DNA of 64,000 nucleotides, from contig NW_004085985.1 in assembly GCF_000220395.1 (NCBI RefSeq), forward strand, positions 1-64,000. Direction: 5' to 3'. Below are positions 12,270 through 23,889 of this stretch, piece by piece; the first letter of the stretch is position 1, and each line of letters begins with the position of its first letter. The notes beneath the pieces were generated by a model, which saw only the letters and a list, made by a program, of their open reading frames with translations, had not been told where the DNA came from and did no database searches. The translations under genes and the position numbers were made by a program. Source of the stretch: Ichthyophthirius multifiliis (Eukaryota; Ciliophora; Oligohymenophorea; Hymenostomatida).

Positions 12270-13039
12270 ATGTTATTTGAAGAGAAGAATTATGAAATAA
12301 TCCAAGTAATATAATTTATTATAAAATACTAATTTAACTTTAATATGAAGAATACGAGGATTTTTGAAAGATTTTTTTAGATTTTTAAATAAAGATAATG
12401 TAAATTTAAAAATTACTGTTTTTATGAATTAGATTAAGGTATAATTTATATATATATATTTTTAACTTTTATTTATTTTTATAAAAATTTTAAGAAATGT
12501 ATTGAAATTCCAGTAGAAATTTATTTTGAAATTCTTTAGTACAGTAAATTCTTTTTAAAAAATATATATCTAATGAATTATTTTTTAAAAGGATAAAAAA
12601 TTTGTTCTTTTTAATTGATTTGTTGAATATTTTTTTGTTAAATAGATGTAATTTTTTTGTAGGAGTATTTCGAAAATCTAATAAAAATACCTAATTATTG
12701 CTATATAAGAAATGGCTTAAGTTCGTAATCTTTTTTTTTTTTTTTGATAAAAAAACAAAATATTGTTATTCTAATCTAAACATTTTTTATTAGTGCTTTT
12801 TTTTTAGAATTCTAGTGGTTAATGTATTCTTTATCTATTTAAGTTAAATTTTTTGTGAATTAATAAAATAATAATAAACTAAGAAGAGTTAAAAAAAATA
12901 AAGAGAAATAATTAAGCAAATACAAGGGAAACAATTACAAAATATAAATAACAAACTTGGATTTGAAATAATAATAACTATTTAGGAAAACATATTATAA
13001 AAAAAGTTTTAAACGTATCCCACTGGTCTCACTTCTTGA
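12270..13039 (+). CDS. Uncharacterised multi-exon protein
   Basis: I do not recognise the family. The start is an ATG at 12270 (MLFEEKNYEIIQ), followed by a GTAATA intron. The next exons give 'FLKDFFRFLNKDNVNLKITV' and 'KKCIEIPVEIYFEIL', with a clear GTATAATT...TTTTAAG intron (about 12437-12494) between them. The last exon reads 'ILVVNVFFIYLSQIFCELIK', then a Lys/Gln-rich helix, then 'NNKLGFEIIITIQENIL' and ends 'TYPTGLTS' before TGA at 13037. It looks like a helical, partly hydrophobic protein. The exon joins around 12540-12730 are ambiguous: two frames are open and both could be spliced. Codon use and the smooth last exon argue that it is real. Confidence 0.5.
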
Positions 13040-15027
13040 AGAAAACAATTAAATATAATTAATCCATTTTTTTAAAACAAATCAAAAAAAACGAGAGAAA
13101 CAAAAAAAAAGATTATCATCAAAAGGTTATTTTCCTTTTTTAAAATATTATTTTTTAGGTGATTTTTTCCGGATTTTTTTTTATATATTTTTTTTTTTTT
13201 CAATCATTTTTTTTTTTTATTTTTTTTTATTTTCATATATATGTTTATATATATAAATAAAAAAAATCTGTGTTTTGAAAAATAAAATATATTTCATTTA
13301 ACTCAATGTTCTCTTTATTTTGTGAAATCTCGTTTTAAAAGCATATAGAAGTTAATAGAGACTACAGAAATAAGCGAATTTTTTGTAATAAAAATACTTT
13401 ATTTCATAATATAATATGGTGTTCATTAATATTTTTCTAAATGATATAATTCTCTTATTATAAATCTGTTTTTAATATAATATCTAAAACATTTAGATTT
13501 AAGAAAACAAAACCCTTTTTTTTAGTATGAATCCTTATAAATCTATTCAAAGTAAAAAAAAAAAAAACATTATTTTAAAAACTTATATATATTAGTGGTT
13601 TATTAAATTCTTTTGTGAAGTATACGAAATGATTTTAGAAGAAGAAAAAATATCAATTATTTTTCGATATTATAAGTTCCTTTATATTACATAACAACTA
13701 ATTTCTTTAAAACCCCTTTAGACCCTTATATATTTATATATTTCCCTTGGTATTTACTTAATGACTTTAGGTGTTCTCTTTATATTTGTTTGTATCCTTT
13801 TGAAATATTTGACTCTAAGGCCCCTTATGTGAGTACAAATTCAGGTCCCTTTTGTTAGTTGATCCTTGTGTTTCACTTTTTATTTAATTGACTTTTAAGT
13901 TCCTTTATAGTTAATTTTTATCCTAAGATTCTTTTTAGCTTAATACTTTTCAGATTGCTTAAGTTTGGATTGAGTGGTTTTATACGGTAATGAAAAAAAA
14001 ATGAAAAAAATAGATAATTAGTTCCTTTTGAGAATAAAGATGATTTAGAAAATTAAAGTGCTATTCTTTTCTTAGATTGCTGTGCGAAAGGTTTGATTCT
14101 GGCTGGGATGGGATTTGGTTTAGCTTTTGGAGTTAGATTTTGCTTTTAAAGTTTGAAGAATATTCGATTTTTTAGGAAAGGTTTTTTTTTTTTATTATTT
14201 TGGAGAAGGTTTAGTGCGAATGCTTTTTATTTTAATGATTTTTTTTTTTAAAATAATAAGAATATATAGAATGGGCTTTCTTTTTTTTGTTTTTTTAGGC
14301 TTTTTTGGATAATCTGTTTGTTTAATTTAATCTAAGAAAGGAAAATTAAATTATCCTTCTTTTTTTTTTTTTTTGCTTTGTTTTTTATTTAGAAATTAGA
14401 TGTGTGGAATTATTGCTTTTCTGATTTTTTTCGAATAATTAATAATGGAGTACTTTTTCAGATATTTGGGAAAAAAAAGAAAAAAAAAAGTTAGAATTAT
14501 ATAATATTAAATTATTAGCTTATACCTAAAAAAAGTATATTGTTTTTTTTGGAAAATTAAATTTTTTATTTATTTTTGGTATATATATCTTAAATATACT
14601 TACTTGATTGCTTTTGGATTATCTATGAAAATATACTTATTTTTTTAAAGTCAAGAAAATTTTTGGAAAGAGGATTTTTTTTTATTGATTGATTGTTCTT
14701 ATTAGAGTTTATTCCTTTAGAAAAAAGAATCTTTTTTTTTTTTTAATATATATATATTTGCTTTATAATAAAAATATTCTTTTTTTTTTTTTTTTAACTT
14801 TTAGAAAATATATATTAATTATTATATTTTTATTATTTAATGTTGTATTTCTATTTATTAATAAAAATTTAAAATACACAATAAAAACTTTTTTTTTATA
14901 TTTATAAATAAAAAACTTAAAAAATAATTAATAGAGATATACTTATACAAAAATAAAAATAAAAAATAATTAAATTTAATAAATAAAAAATAATAATATT
15001 ATTACTAAATACATATATAAAAAATCA
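13040..15027. other. Non-coding stretch with a G/T-skewed, less AT-rich core
   Basis: From about 13680 to 14350 the plus strand is rich in G and T and holds loosely repeated phrases of the type 'ttgact.taag..ccctt' (near 13760, 13810, 13890). This may be a decayed tandem repeat or an untranslated RNA. A possible short hydrophobic reading frame inside it is listed separately. The rest is poly-T and A/T. Confidence 0.4.
14000..14230 (+). CDS. Possible small Gly-rich membrane protein (Mic10-like?), unsure
   Basis: One frame gives an acidic lead 'VPFENKDDLENQSAILF', then 'LDCCAKGLILAGMGFGLAF', then a basic loop 'SLKNIRFFRK' and a second hydrophobic stretch containing 'YYFGEG'. The D-x-C plus G-x-G-F-G pattern in the first membrane segment recalls Mic10 of the mitochondrial MICOS complex, which has two glycine-zipper helices. 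Neither a good start codon nor a clean stop is visible, and the region may be untranslated. Treat this as a lead only. Confidence 0.2.
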
Positions 15028-15870
15028 ATGATAAGAAATTTAACATATACTGAATACTAATCATATGACCAAATATATGATCAAGAAACAACAATTAGTA
15101 TAAAATAATGCCAAAACGATATTTTAATATACATATTTAGTTAATTTATTGACTATATAATATATAATAAATTATTTTTTGAACAAAATATTCTTCGAAA
15201 AACTTGGGAAAATTTCAAGTAACTTTTAAGCCCGTTTAATTCATAAAAAATTCATTAATTTTTTGAGTAGAATAAAATTTAAGAAGAAAATTTAAAAAAA
15301 AAAAAAAATTAAAATATTTAACAAACCAATAAAACTAACTAATAATTATAAACTCAAATTAAATAAAACGATAATAATTAAGAAAAAAACCTATTCATAA
15401 ATGAACTTTTTAAAATCAAAAAAAACAATTTAGAACTGAATTCAACTATTAATTAAAAACAAGAATCACAAAGTGATAAAAAAAATACTCAAACACCTAA
15501 AAATTATACTCAAAACATTCATTTTGAAAAAAATAAAAACTATAGTGTTGATAATACTGCAAATACATATATAAATTATAATTATTATAAAAATAAAATA
15601 AGTAATTTTGAAACTTATTAAATTTAATAGCAAAAGTTTATATAAATTAAACCTTTTACAGAAAATGGTATTTAGGAAAGTAAATAAAAAATGGGATTTG
15701 TTAATAAAAATGATAAGTAAAATTCTTAATAAAATTAAGATAAAAATGATACTTATTTAAATGGATATAATTGTTTTAATGGAAAAAATTTAAGTATTTT
15801 TACGAAATCTTTATAAAATATGATTTAAAATAATAATTATATAATATAAATTTATTGTAATAAAATATGA
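15028..15870 (+). CDS. Asn/Gln-rich uncharacterised protein, 280 aa
   Basis: A single uninterrupted frame from ATG to TGA. The first 90 residues include a hydrophobic-aromatic part ('DILIYIFSQFIDYIIYNKLF') and 'LRKTWENFKQLLSPF'. The rest is Asn/Gln/Lys-rich and likely disordered ('QTQIKQNDNNQEKN', 'NKNDKQNSQQNQDKND'). Gln codons are almost all TAA/TAG as elsewhere. I do not recognise a domain. The length of the frame and a protein-like composition with scattered G and C support a real gene. Confidence 0.6.
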
Positions 15871-15970
15871 AAAAATAAAATAAAAATTTAATATATTTAT
15901 TAATTTATTTATGGTTATAATTTTATTTATATAAAAAATATTTTACAAAATAAAACTTTTATTATTAAAC

Positions 15971-16307
15971 TCATAACCCTTCTTAACAAACGGATATGTT
16001 TTCTTTTGACAAAACCTCTTAAAATATATGCATAAAAAATAATTAGAAATTTACCAAAAATAATTATTTCCTTTCAAATCGCAATTATTATTCGAAATTA
16101 TATATATTTTACTTCATGTTTTTCCCTTTTTTTCGAACCTTTAGTAATATCTTTTATTACCTATGTTTCTTCTAACTAATATAAATATAATCTATAATTA
16201 TTTAGTATATTTTAAGTACAATTAGGTTAATTATATATTATCTTAACTGAAATGTAAATAAAAAACTACACTTAGGGTTATGTGAAGATTTTTTATACTT
16301 AAGACAT
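15971..16307 (-). CDS. Small uncharacterised protein, tentative
   Basis: ATG at 16307 begins 'MSQVQKIFTQPQ', then a short GTGTAG...AG intron and 'NQPNCTQNILNNYRLYLYQL' with 'EETQVIKDITKGSKKREKH'. A possible last exon ends 'LSKENISVCQEGL' at TGA 15971. The exon structure is guessed. No domain is recognised. Confidence 0.3.
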
Positions 16308-16608
16308 TTTTTATTATATATAAAATAAATAATTATAGTCAATATTTATTAATTTTTTTTTATTTATAAAATTTGATATTTAATTTATGTATTTTTTAAT
16401 AATTTTCTTAATTATTTAACTTATATATATGTTTATGTTTCTCTTATATATTATTTTCATTATAATAAGTGCATTTCTTAATAATATTTTTTTGGGTTTT
16501 AATTGAAAAATTTTATTAGTTCTATATTTATAATTTGATTACTATTATATATGAAACAAAAATAGTAGCTTAAATCAAAAATTAATAAATAAAAAGTACT
16601 TTAACTTA

Positions 16609-16926
16609 ATGAATAAAGTGTTTTTTATAGTATTTTCGTTTTCATTTGTTTCCTTTTAAGAAACTTAATTCGCTATTTTACAAAAACACATTAATAATAA
16701 CCTTAAATTTATTTGTAAATCAAATACATGTTTTTTGTAAATTGTATTTTCAAAAAAAAATAGGCAATTAAATAATATTTTTAAATATATTTTTTTTTTT
16801 TTTCGTTTTGATTGTTTTTTAATTTTTAGGAAATTTAATCTTATTTAACTATAATTAAATATTTACTATAATTATTATATATTTTGTATTAATATTTTAA
16901 TTTATAATAAAATCGACATTTTTTGA
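16609..16926 (+). CDS. Small putative secreted protein, 105 aa
   Basis: A single frame from ATG to TGA. The N-terminus 'MNKVFFIVFSFSFVSFQE' looks like a signal peptide (one Lys then a hydrophobic core). It is followed by 'TQFAILQKHINNNLKFICKS' with two further Cys residues, then a poorly structured hydrophobic tail encoded partly by poly-T. The second half may be an intron or untranslated. No family is recognised. Confidence 0.4.
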
Positions 16927-17179
16927 TAAGAATAAATATAAAATTTATTATTTCTACTATAATAAGATAAAATATATATATATATGTTAACTAATCTATA
17001 TAATATATTTTTAAAAATGACTATGAATTAATTCTTACCATTATCTTTATTAAATATGTAAAAATAAAAAATATATAAGAATGACATAGTAATATTTTTT
17101 TTGTTAAAAATTATAAAATAATAAACTGTATTGTTATTAAAAAAAATAAAAAAAAATTAGTTTAATTATATAGGGTGTT

Positions 17180-17435
17180 TAATCTAGTCAGAAGCATTCA
17201 TACCCTCCATACACTGGTAACTTCAAGTATAAAACTATCGGTTTAAAACAGTGATGGACGATCATCGTGAAATGCAAAAGTATTCTATTCTAAAAAGAAT
17301 AAAATACTAGAGATTTCAATGTCCCATTAAGGATAAGAGTGTTCTTTTAATCATCCTAGATTGAGTTGTTGTCTTCTTAGAAGACGCATATAGTAAGTAA
17401 TTACTATAGAAATGATCCTGTAAAAGTACAGTCTT
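17180..17435 (-). ncRNA. U3: U3 small nucleolar RNA
   Basis: U3 is a box C/D snoRNA that base-pairs with pre-rRNA to direct early 18S processing in the small-subunit processome. Read on the minus strand from 17435, the 5' end is 'AAGACTGTACTTTTACAG' followed by 'GGATCATTTCTATAG', which is the U3 5' domain and box A/A' almost base for base (the metazoan 5' end also reads AAGACTATACTTTCAGGGATC). A 'GGATGATT' (box C'-like) follows near 17355, a 'CGATGATCG' box C lies near 17257-17268, and a terminal 'CTGA' (box D) lies at 17191-17188. A 5' hairpin (TAGTAA/TTACTA) and TCTTCT/AGAAGA pairing are visible. The length of about 255 nt fits. It is far less AT-rich than its flanks. The exact 3' end is approximate. 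Confidence 0.9.
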
Positions 17436-19268
17436 AAAAGATTTTTTTTAAAAAAAGATATATTAATATTTATATATGATATAGTTATTAAAAATAATGG
17501 GTTTATATATTTAATTTTATTAATATATATATTTTTATATATATTTTTTATATTAATTTATAAATGAAATCAATTAATATAAATTTATTTAAAATCTTTT
17601 TTTTTAATTTTTTTTTTATTTTTTTTTATTTTTTATGAATTTTCTTTCATGCTATTTTCATTATTGTTTAAATTTTTATTTTTTTACATCATATTATTTA
17701 TTTATATTTATAATTAATCTTTTTTAAATTATTTTTTATCATTAGCCTTTTTCATTATATCATTATTTATATAATTTGAACGAATAGAATGTTTATATAG
17801 GAAATATATTTTTTTTTTTTTATGAATAATTTGGTTTTAATATAAGATTTTATTAGTATATATTTATTTTTCTGTTTCTGATAAATTATATTATTTTTTA
17901 TTTTAAAAATTATTAATCTTTTTAAAAAATAAAAATAATACAAAATTAAATTATAAAAAATTTTTATTTATTAGAAATAATTTATATTTTAAAGCAAATA
18001 TATTTTTTAAATATCTGGACTATTTTTAATAATAATATCGTTTAAATTTTAAATTTATTCTAAATATTTTATTAAAATCTTAATATATTAATTTTTAATA
18101 TCAAAAAATTATATTTTTAATTTATATTTTACATAATAATTAATTTCTTTATTATTTTTTTAAAATAAATAATAGTATAAAACAAATATTTTGTTATTAA
18201 AAAAATATCAAATAAATACGTTTTATTAAAGATAATATTTTTTATTTTTTTATAATATTATATAATGAACAAAAAATTTATCTATATATATTTATTTTTT
18301 CGAAAGAAGAATTTAACGTACTTTAAGCTATTATTTCCTCATAATTATTTAATTTAGAACTTAAATATTTTCTTTTTAGCTTTTTATTGTATAAGAGACT
18401 AAAAAATATAATTTTAGAAATTAATTTCATATTTTTTCAATAAAATATATTTCTCTAGGATATATCTACATATTTTATTATTTAATTAAATTCTTTTATA
18501 GTTAATTTTTTAACTTAAAATATATAAATTATATTATTAATTAGGTTTTTACTAAAGCAAAATTATTTAAAAATAAATTTTTATTTATTAAAAACATATA
18601 TCAAATTATTTTTTTATTAATTTAATTTAATATGTTTTTTTTTTTAATTTAAAAATACTTGTTAAATAGTTAAATAAATTATTAAAAAATACATATTTTA
18701 GTGATAATAAAGTATAAATTTAAATAAATATGATAAAGGCTAGTTTTAAATATTTAAATTAAATAAATAAAAAAAGGTTTAATATAATATATATTTATCT
18801 AATATTTTATTTAATAAAAAATCAATTGTTTTATATACAAATTATAATTAAAAAAATATATAAAAACAAAGATTATAAATTACTAATTTTTATTTATAAA
18901 TTTAAAATATGAATTAGATTGAATATTTTTATTTCTTACAAAAGTTTTATAAAAATTAAAAAATAAAAAATATTGTCTTTATAATAAAATAAATAATTAT
19001 TATTATTTTTTAATAAAAAAAAATTATATAAATATAAAAATATATTTTATATTTTTATATTTTATTATAATAATATATATATTTATAAATTTTATAATAT
19101 TAAAGTGAAAAATAAAAATAGATATAAAATTATTATATATTAATATAATATATAAATCAATATATATATTATATGCAAATATAACATATTATATATATAT
19201 ATATATATATGTATAAAAACTAAATATATTTTTTAAAAACAAAATTAACTTTCTAAAAAACATTTTTA
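17436..19268. other. AT-rich spacer
   Basis: This includes the upstream region of the U3 gene, where an snRNA-type promoter would lie, but I cannot identify a proximal element with confidence. The remainder is A/T low complexity without a supported gene. Confidence 0.45.
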
Positions 19269-19850
19269 TCAATATTTTTTTTTATTTTATTGTTGTAATA
19301 ATTAAGCATAATTCTATTATTAAAACTATTATTATTATTAATAATAATTATTTTATTATTATTACTATTTTAATTATTAATAATTATTAGTGACTTAGTT
19401 TAATTATTAATATTATGTTTATTATTATTTCAATTACTAATATTATTATTGTAATTATTAAATATTTTGATTTGTATTATTTTATATATTGTTATTTTTT
19501 ACTATTTATTAATTTTGATTTTAATTTAAATATTATTAATAATTTAATGCACTATTATTGTTATGATTATGAGTTTTATTTTTTTAATTTGAATTTTAAT
19601 CTACAATATTATTAAGGTTGTTATTTTTATTAATTTAAATATATTAATTAGCCTTTTAATTTTTAATAATTCATCTTATTAAATTTGTTATTATTAAGCT
19701 TTTTAGAGATACTAAGCTTAAGAATATTATTAATATGTTTGGATAGGCTATTATTATTATTAAGATATATATTATTATTATTAAATTTAAGTTTATTTTT
19801 ATAACAAAATTTAACCTTATTATTGTTATTATTACTATTATTATTATTAC

Positions 19851-19886
<36 letters not shown>

Positions 19887-21458
19887 TTTATTATTTTTAT
19901 TATTATTACTACTATTACTATATATTTTTTATTTCATTATTATTATTTATATTATTATAATCCATTGATTATGTTTTATTTTATTTTTTATTAATAGTTT
20001 ATTATTATTATTATTAATTTTAATTTATTATTTCTATATTATTATCTTACTTCTATTAAATATTATTATTTTTTTATTAATCATTTTCTAAATTACTATT
20101 AAGCCCTAATTATTCTAAATACTTAGCCTACCATTTTCTTCTTTATTCTTTTTTTCTTTCATTAATATCCGCATAAAGTGCTTCTCTGTATTTTTTTATC
20201 GAAAATTTTTCGTGATCATTTAATGGAATATCAATTGGTTTTTAACAAACAGTCTCTTCTATTGGATTATGAAATTCGGCTACATATTTATGTTCTAATG
20301 CTTGCTATGCTGTATACCTTTGCTTTGGATTAAAAGTGAGAAGTTTTTTTAACAAATCTAATTCTTCTTCTGTTGCGCCTTAGAAAAATTAATTGAAATT
20401 TTTCTTCCTTTAAACATTAATAGAATTTAAAATATTATGCGCCAAAGAACTTTCTATAGAATCAATGTCCTATATAGAAGGTTTTCCTGTTAATTCTAGT
20501 ACTCTTTCTATTTGGTTTAGTGTGCTTACTCCTGGAAAGATACTTTTCCCGATTATAAGTTCACCTAATATACATCCTACAGACCACATATCGACAGATT
20601 TTGTATATTTAGTACTCCCAAGTAATATTTCAGGAGCTCTATACCATCTTGTGGCAACATATTCTGTTAAAACAGGAGGATCATCCTCTTCATTTGTTGC
20701 AACGGAGCGTGCAAGTCCAAAATCTGCAATTTTAACATGACATTCGCTATTTAAGAGAATGTTTGAAGGCTTTAAATCTCTATGGATTAAATCTCCTGAA
20801 TGCATATATTTTAATGCTTTTAAAATTTAATACATGATATATTTTTTATGAATTTATTCGAGTATATCTGCTCGAATTACTGCATGTAGATCAGTTTCCA
20901 TAAAATCAAAAACTAAATATATATCCTTATTATTTTCAGCTTTTATTATATTTAATAATTTAACTATATTATCATGTCCGTTTAATTCTTATAAAAACAT
21001 AACCTATAAAATTTAATATTTATAAAACATTTTAAAATTAATAATATATTTTTAAATTAATTTAAAAAAAAATCAATTTATTAAAAAAAAAGAAAATATA
21101 AAAAAATAAAGAACATTTTTTTTTATGAAAAATTAAGTATATTTAAATAAAAATTGCAAAATAAAAAAAATGTGTATAAATATATATTTATAAATATATA
21201 TACATATATATATAAATATATATATATTTATTTAAATTATCTATATTTTTTATTCATTTATATTTAATATTTTTTTACTTCTCGAAATGTTCTTTGAGCA
21301 TCTGTTGGATTATGAAATGCATCAAATACTTTTTTTAAAGCTACAACTTGTTTTAATTTACGATCTATCGCTTTCCATACTATTCCGTATGCTCCTTTTC
21401 CTAATTTTTATATTATTTCGAATTTTCTTAATATATGAGGTTCGATTTCTTCACTCAT
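19269..21458 (-). CDS. MAPK15: MAP kinase of the ERK7/ERK8 (MAPK15) type with N/Q-rich tail
   Basis: A Ser/Thr kinase; ERK7-type MAPKs act at basal bodies and cilia in many protists. Exon 1 (21458-21279) starts '[15 protein letters not shown]' and carries '[12 protein letters not shown]' and the ATP Lys in '[10 protein letters not shown]'. After a 275-nt intron (21278-21004) come '[16 protein letters not shown]', '[12 protein letters not shown]', 'IADFGLARS', the T-E-Y activation motif in '[14 protein letters not shown]', '[11 protein letters not shown]' and '[15 protein letters not shown]'. The last kinase part is '[20 protein letters not shown]'. A basic segment ('NERKKEQRRKW') leads into a long Asn/Gln tail encoded by AAT/TAA triplets. 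One frame change is needed in the tail near 19650; the tail then ends 'NYAQLLQQQNKKKY' at TGA 19269. The MAPK15 subgroup call rests on the insert and tail layout. Confidence 0.88.
19838..19905. repeat. (TTA)n triplet tract coding poly-Gln/Asn in the MAPK tail
   Basis: A run of TTA/ATT triplets. On the minus strand it reads TAA/AAT, that is Gln or Asn, within the C-terminal tail of the ERK7-like kinase. It is a likely site of length variation. Confidence 0.75.
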
Positions 21459-23148
21459 TAATTTGACAATTTTTATGCTTTTTTTTTTTTTTTTTGTAAG
21501 TTTTAATAATTTTGTTTTAATATTTTTTTTTTATTTTTTTTTTCCTTTTTGATTATCTCTATATTTTTTTTATTATTTTATTAATATTAAATTTTTTATT
21601 AATTTTTGTATTATATTATTGTTATTATCTTTTTTTTCATTTTATATTAGTTATAAAATTGTTATTAAATTTCTTTGATATATCATTAAGATTTTTTAAT
21701 AAAATTAAATAACTTAAAAAAGATATAAAGATTTACGTATAAATAGATTATCTGTTAAATTACGAATATTATAACTTTAACAATATTAAATTAAAAAGAT
21801 TAATTTAAAAAAAGTTATATATTTATTTTATAAAATTTAAATAAAATATTGTTTTTTTAAAGATAGATTGTTTAATTAAAATTTATTAAAATGATATATA
21901 AATTTGAAATATTTATCTAAATTAAATTTTGATTTTGTAAAATAAATACAAGTTAATAATTTTATTTATTATTTATAAATATTACATTTTATAAAATATA
22001 ATAAATACATTAAAATATAATTCAGAAAACATATTTTTATTAATAATATAATAAAATTTAAAATAACTAATTGCTTATTTTAAATTATAATATAATAACA
22101 TTTTAAATTTTTGTTATTATTTATTTTAATAAGTGTATAATTAAAAAAAAAAATCTAATATAAACTTAAATTTTAACTTAATTTATTATTACTTTTAATA
22201 AAAAAATTAAATATATTAATGTAAAATATTAAAAACTTATTGATTATAAAAATATAAATTAATATTATTTATAAAAGTTTAATATAATTTATAAATAATT
22301 AAAGCATAATATTAATTAATAACAAAATATTATATATTAATAAAATATATTAAATTATAATATTATATTTATAATAAATATATAAATTTATGTAATGCAT
22401 TAACTTTTTAAAAATAAATTATTATTATTAATATATATATATATATACAATTATTTTTATAAACAATTAACTTATAAAAATTATTAATAAATAATATATT
22501 ATAAAAAAAAAATCTTTTATAATTAATAAAATAATTATATTAAATTAAAATTTATTATGTTTTTTAATAAATAAAATATAACTACAAATAAAAATATTAA
22601 TAATAATAAATAATATAATATATAATTTAATAAATTAAAAAAATATATATACATATTTTTTATATAATAACAATAAAATATATTTTTTATTCAATTTAAA
22701 TAAAAATTATTAAAAATATTTATTATATTTTTTAAAAATTTTAATATTTAATTTTATATAAGTTTATATAAACTGTAATTTAAATTAATTTTTTTACTAA
22801 TAAAAATCATCATTTTTTAAGTTATTTATTGTTAAGAAACTTTATTTCGCGATATTTTTATTGAAATTTCAATTTTTATTTATTAATTAATTAATTTTTT
22901 TATAATATAAACATATTTAAAATATAATTATAATATTTTATATTTAATAACTACGTTTATTCAAAATTTAATGTTATCTTATAATTTAAATTCGCACATA
23001 ATGTCAAATTTAAATTGTTGAGTGAAATAACGTCTTTTTAATTATTGAATTAATAGTATAATTTAAATATTATGATTATTTTATCGAATTTAAAATTATT
23101 TTTTTCAATAAAAACTATAAAATAAAAATAAAGGATTTAAAAAAAAAA
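21459..23148. other. AT-rich divergent intergenic region
   Basis: It lies between the divergently transcribed MAPK and a secreted-protein gene and presumably holds both promoters. I find no supported coding region or RNA. A slightly G+C-richer patch at 22970-23100 has no identifiable feature. Confidence 0.5.
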
Positions 23149-23577
23149 ATGAAATTAATATTTTTTTTCATAATATTTATTTAATTTACCTTATCTAGTA
23201 TTATTATTTTAGAATGTCATTAAAAACTTAAGTTTATTAAAAAATTAGATACAATACATCCGGTATGTGCTATTATAGAAGGTACTTGTAATAATAAATA
23301 ATGTAGAAAACAATTCAATAATAAATGGTTAGCATGCTAAGAATCTAATTCTCCTAAAACACTATTTTATGCATCAGGATTATGTAATAAATATGATGAA
23401 TAGATTTAATTTTGTTAACCTAAATTAAGATAATAACAAGATTGCTAAAATTTTGAATAATATAATATATGTGCTATAAATATATAGGGAAACGAAATAG
23501 ATTATAAAGATATTTGTTAAGCTTGTTCTAATCAAAATACATTATATTATAAACTAGGCTAATGTAAAAATTTTTGA
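23149..23577 (+). CDS. Secreted Cys-rich protein, 142 aa
   Basis: A complete single-exon frame. 'MKLIFFFIIFIQFTLSS' is a clear signal peptide. The mature part has 11 Cys: 'CHQKLKF', 'HPVCAIIEGTC', 'KQCRKQFNNKWLAC', 'GLCNKY', 'FCQPKLRQQQDC', 'ICAINIQGN', 'DICQACSNQNTLYYKLGQC'. The spacing ('HPVCA...C...C', 'ICQACS...Y..GQC') resembles small Cys-rich, Kazal-like secreted proteins that are numerous in ciliates. It is probably exported or put on the cell surface, with disulfides. The exact role is unknown; a protease-inhibitor-like function would be speculation. Confidence 0.8.
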
Positions 23578-23889
23578 TTTTGACTTTTTTTATTACGAAT
23601 AATTTAAATTTTTAAAAACCTTATTTTTTTTTTTAATCTTTTTTTTGGAATTTTATAAAAATAATGAATTTAATAAATTTTTTTTTAGTAAAAATAATAA
23701 AAATTAAATAAAAAAATAAAAAAATTATTAATATTATTATTTTTAAGTTTGAAAAAATAAAAGAAAAATTACATAAAAAACATTATAAATAAATTGAATG
23801 TATAAATGAAAAATAAAACAAAAAAAATATATATATTTTATATATATATATAAAAGTTTTTATTATAATATTGTTATTTTCATTAATAA
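23578..23889. other. AT-rich spacer between convergent genes
   Basis: Poly-A/T sequence between the secreted-protein gene and the Rab6 gene, with nothing recognisable. Confidence 0.6.

Noticed and set aside
20465-20740. Plus-strand frame starting '[12 protein letters not shown]'
   Set aside because: It is the antisense shadow of the MAP kinase domain on the minus strand.
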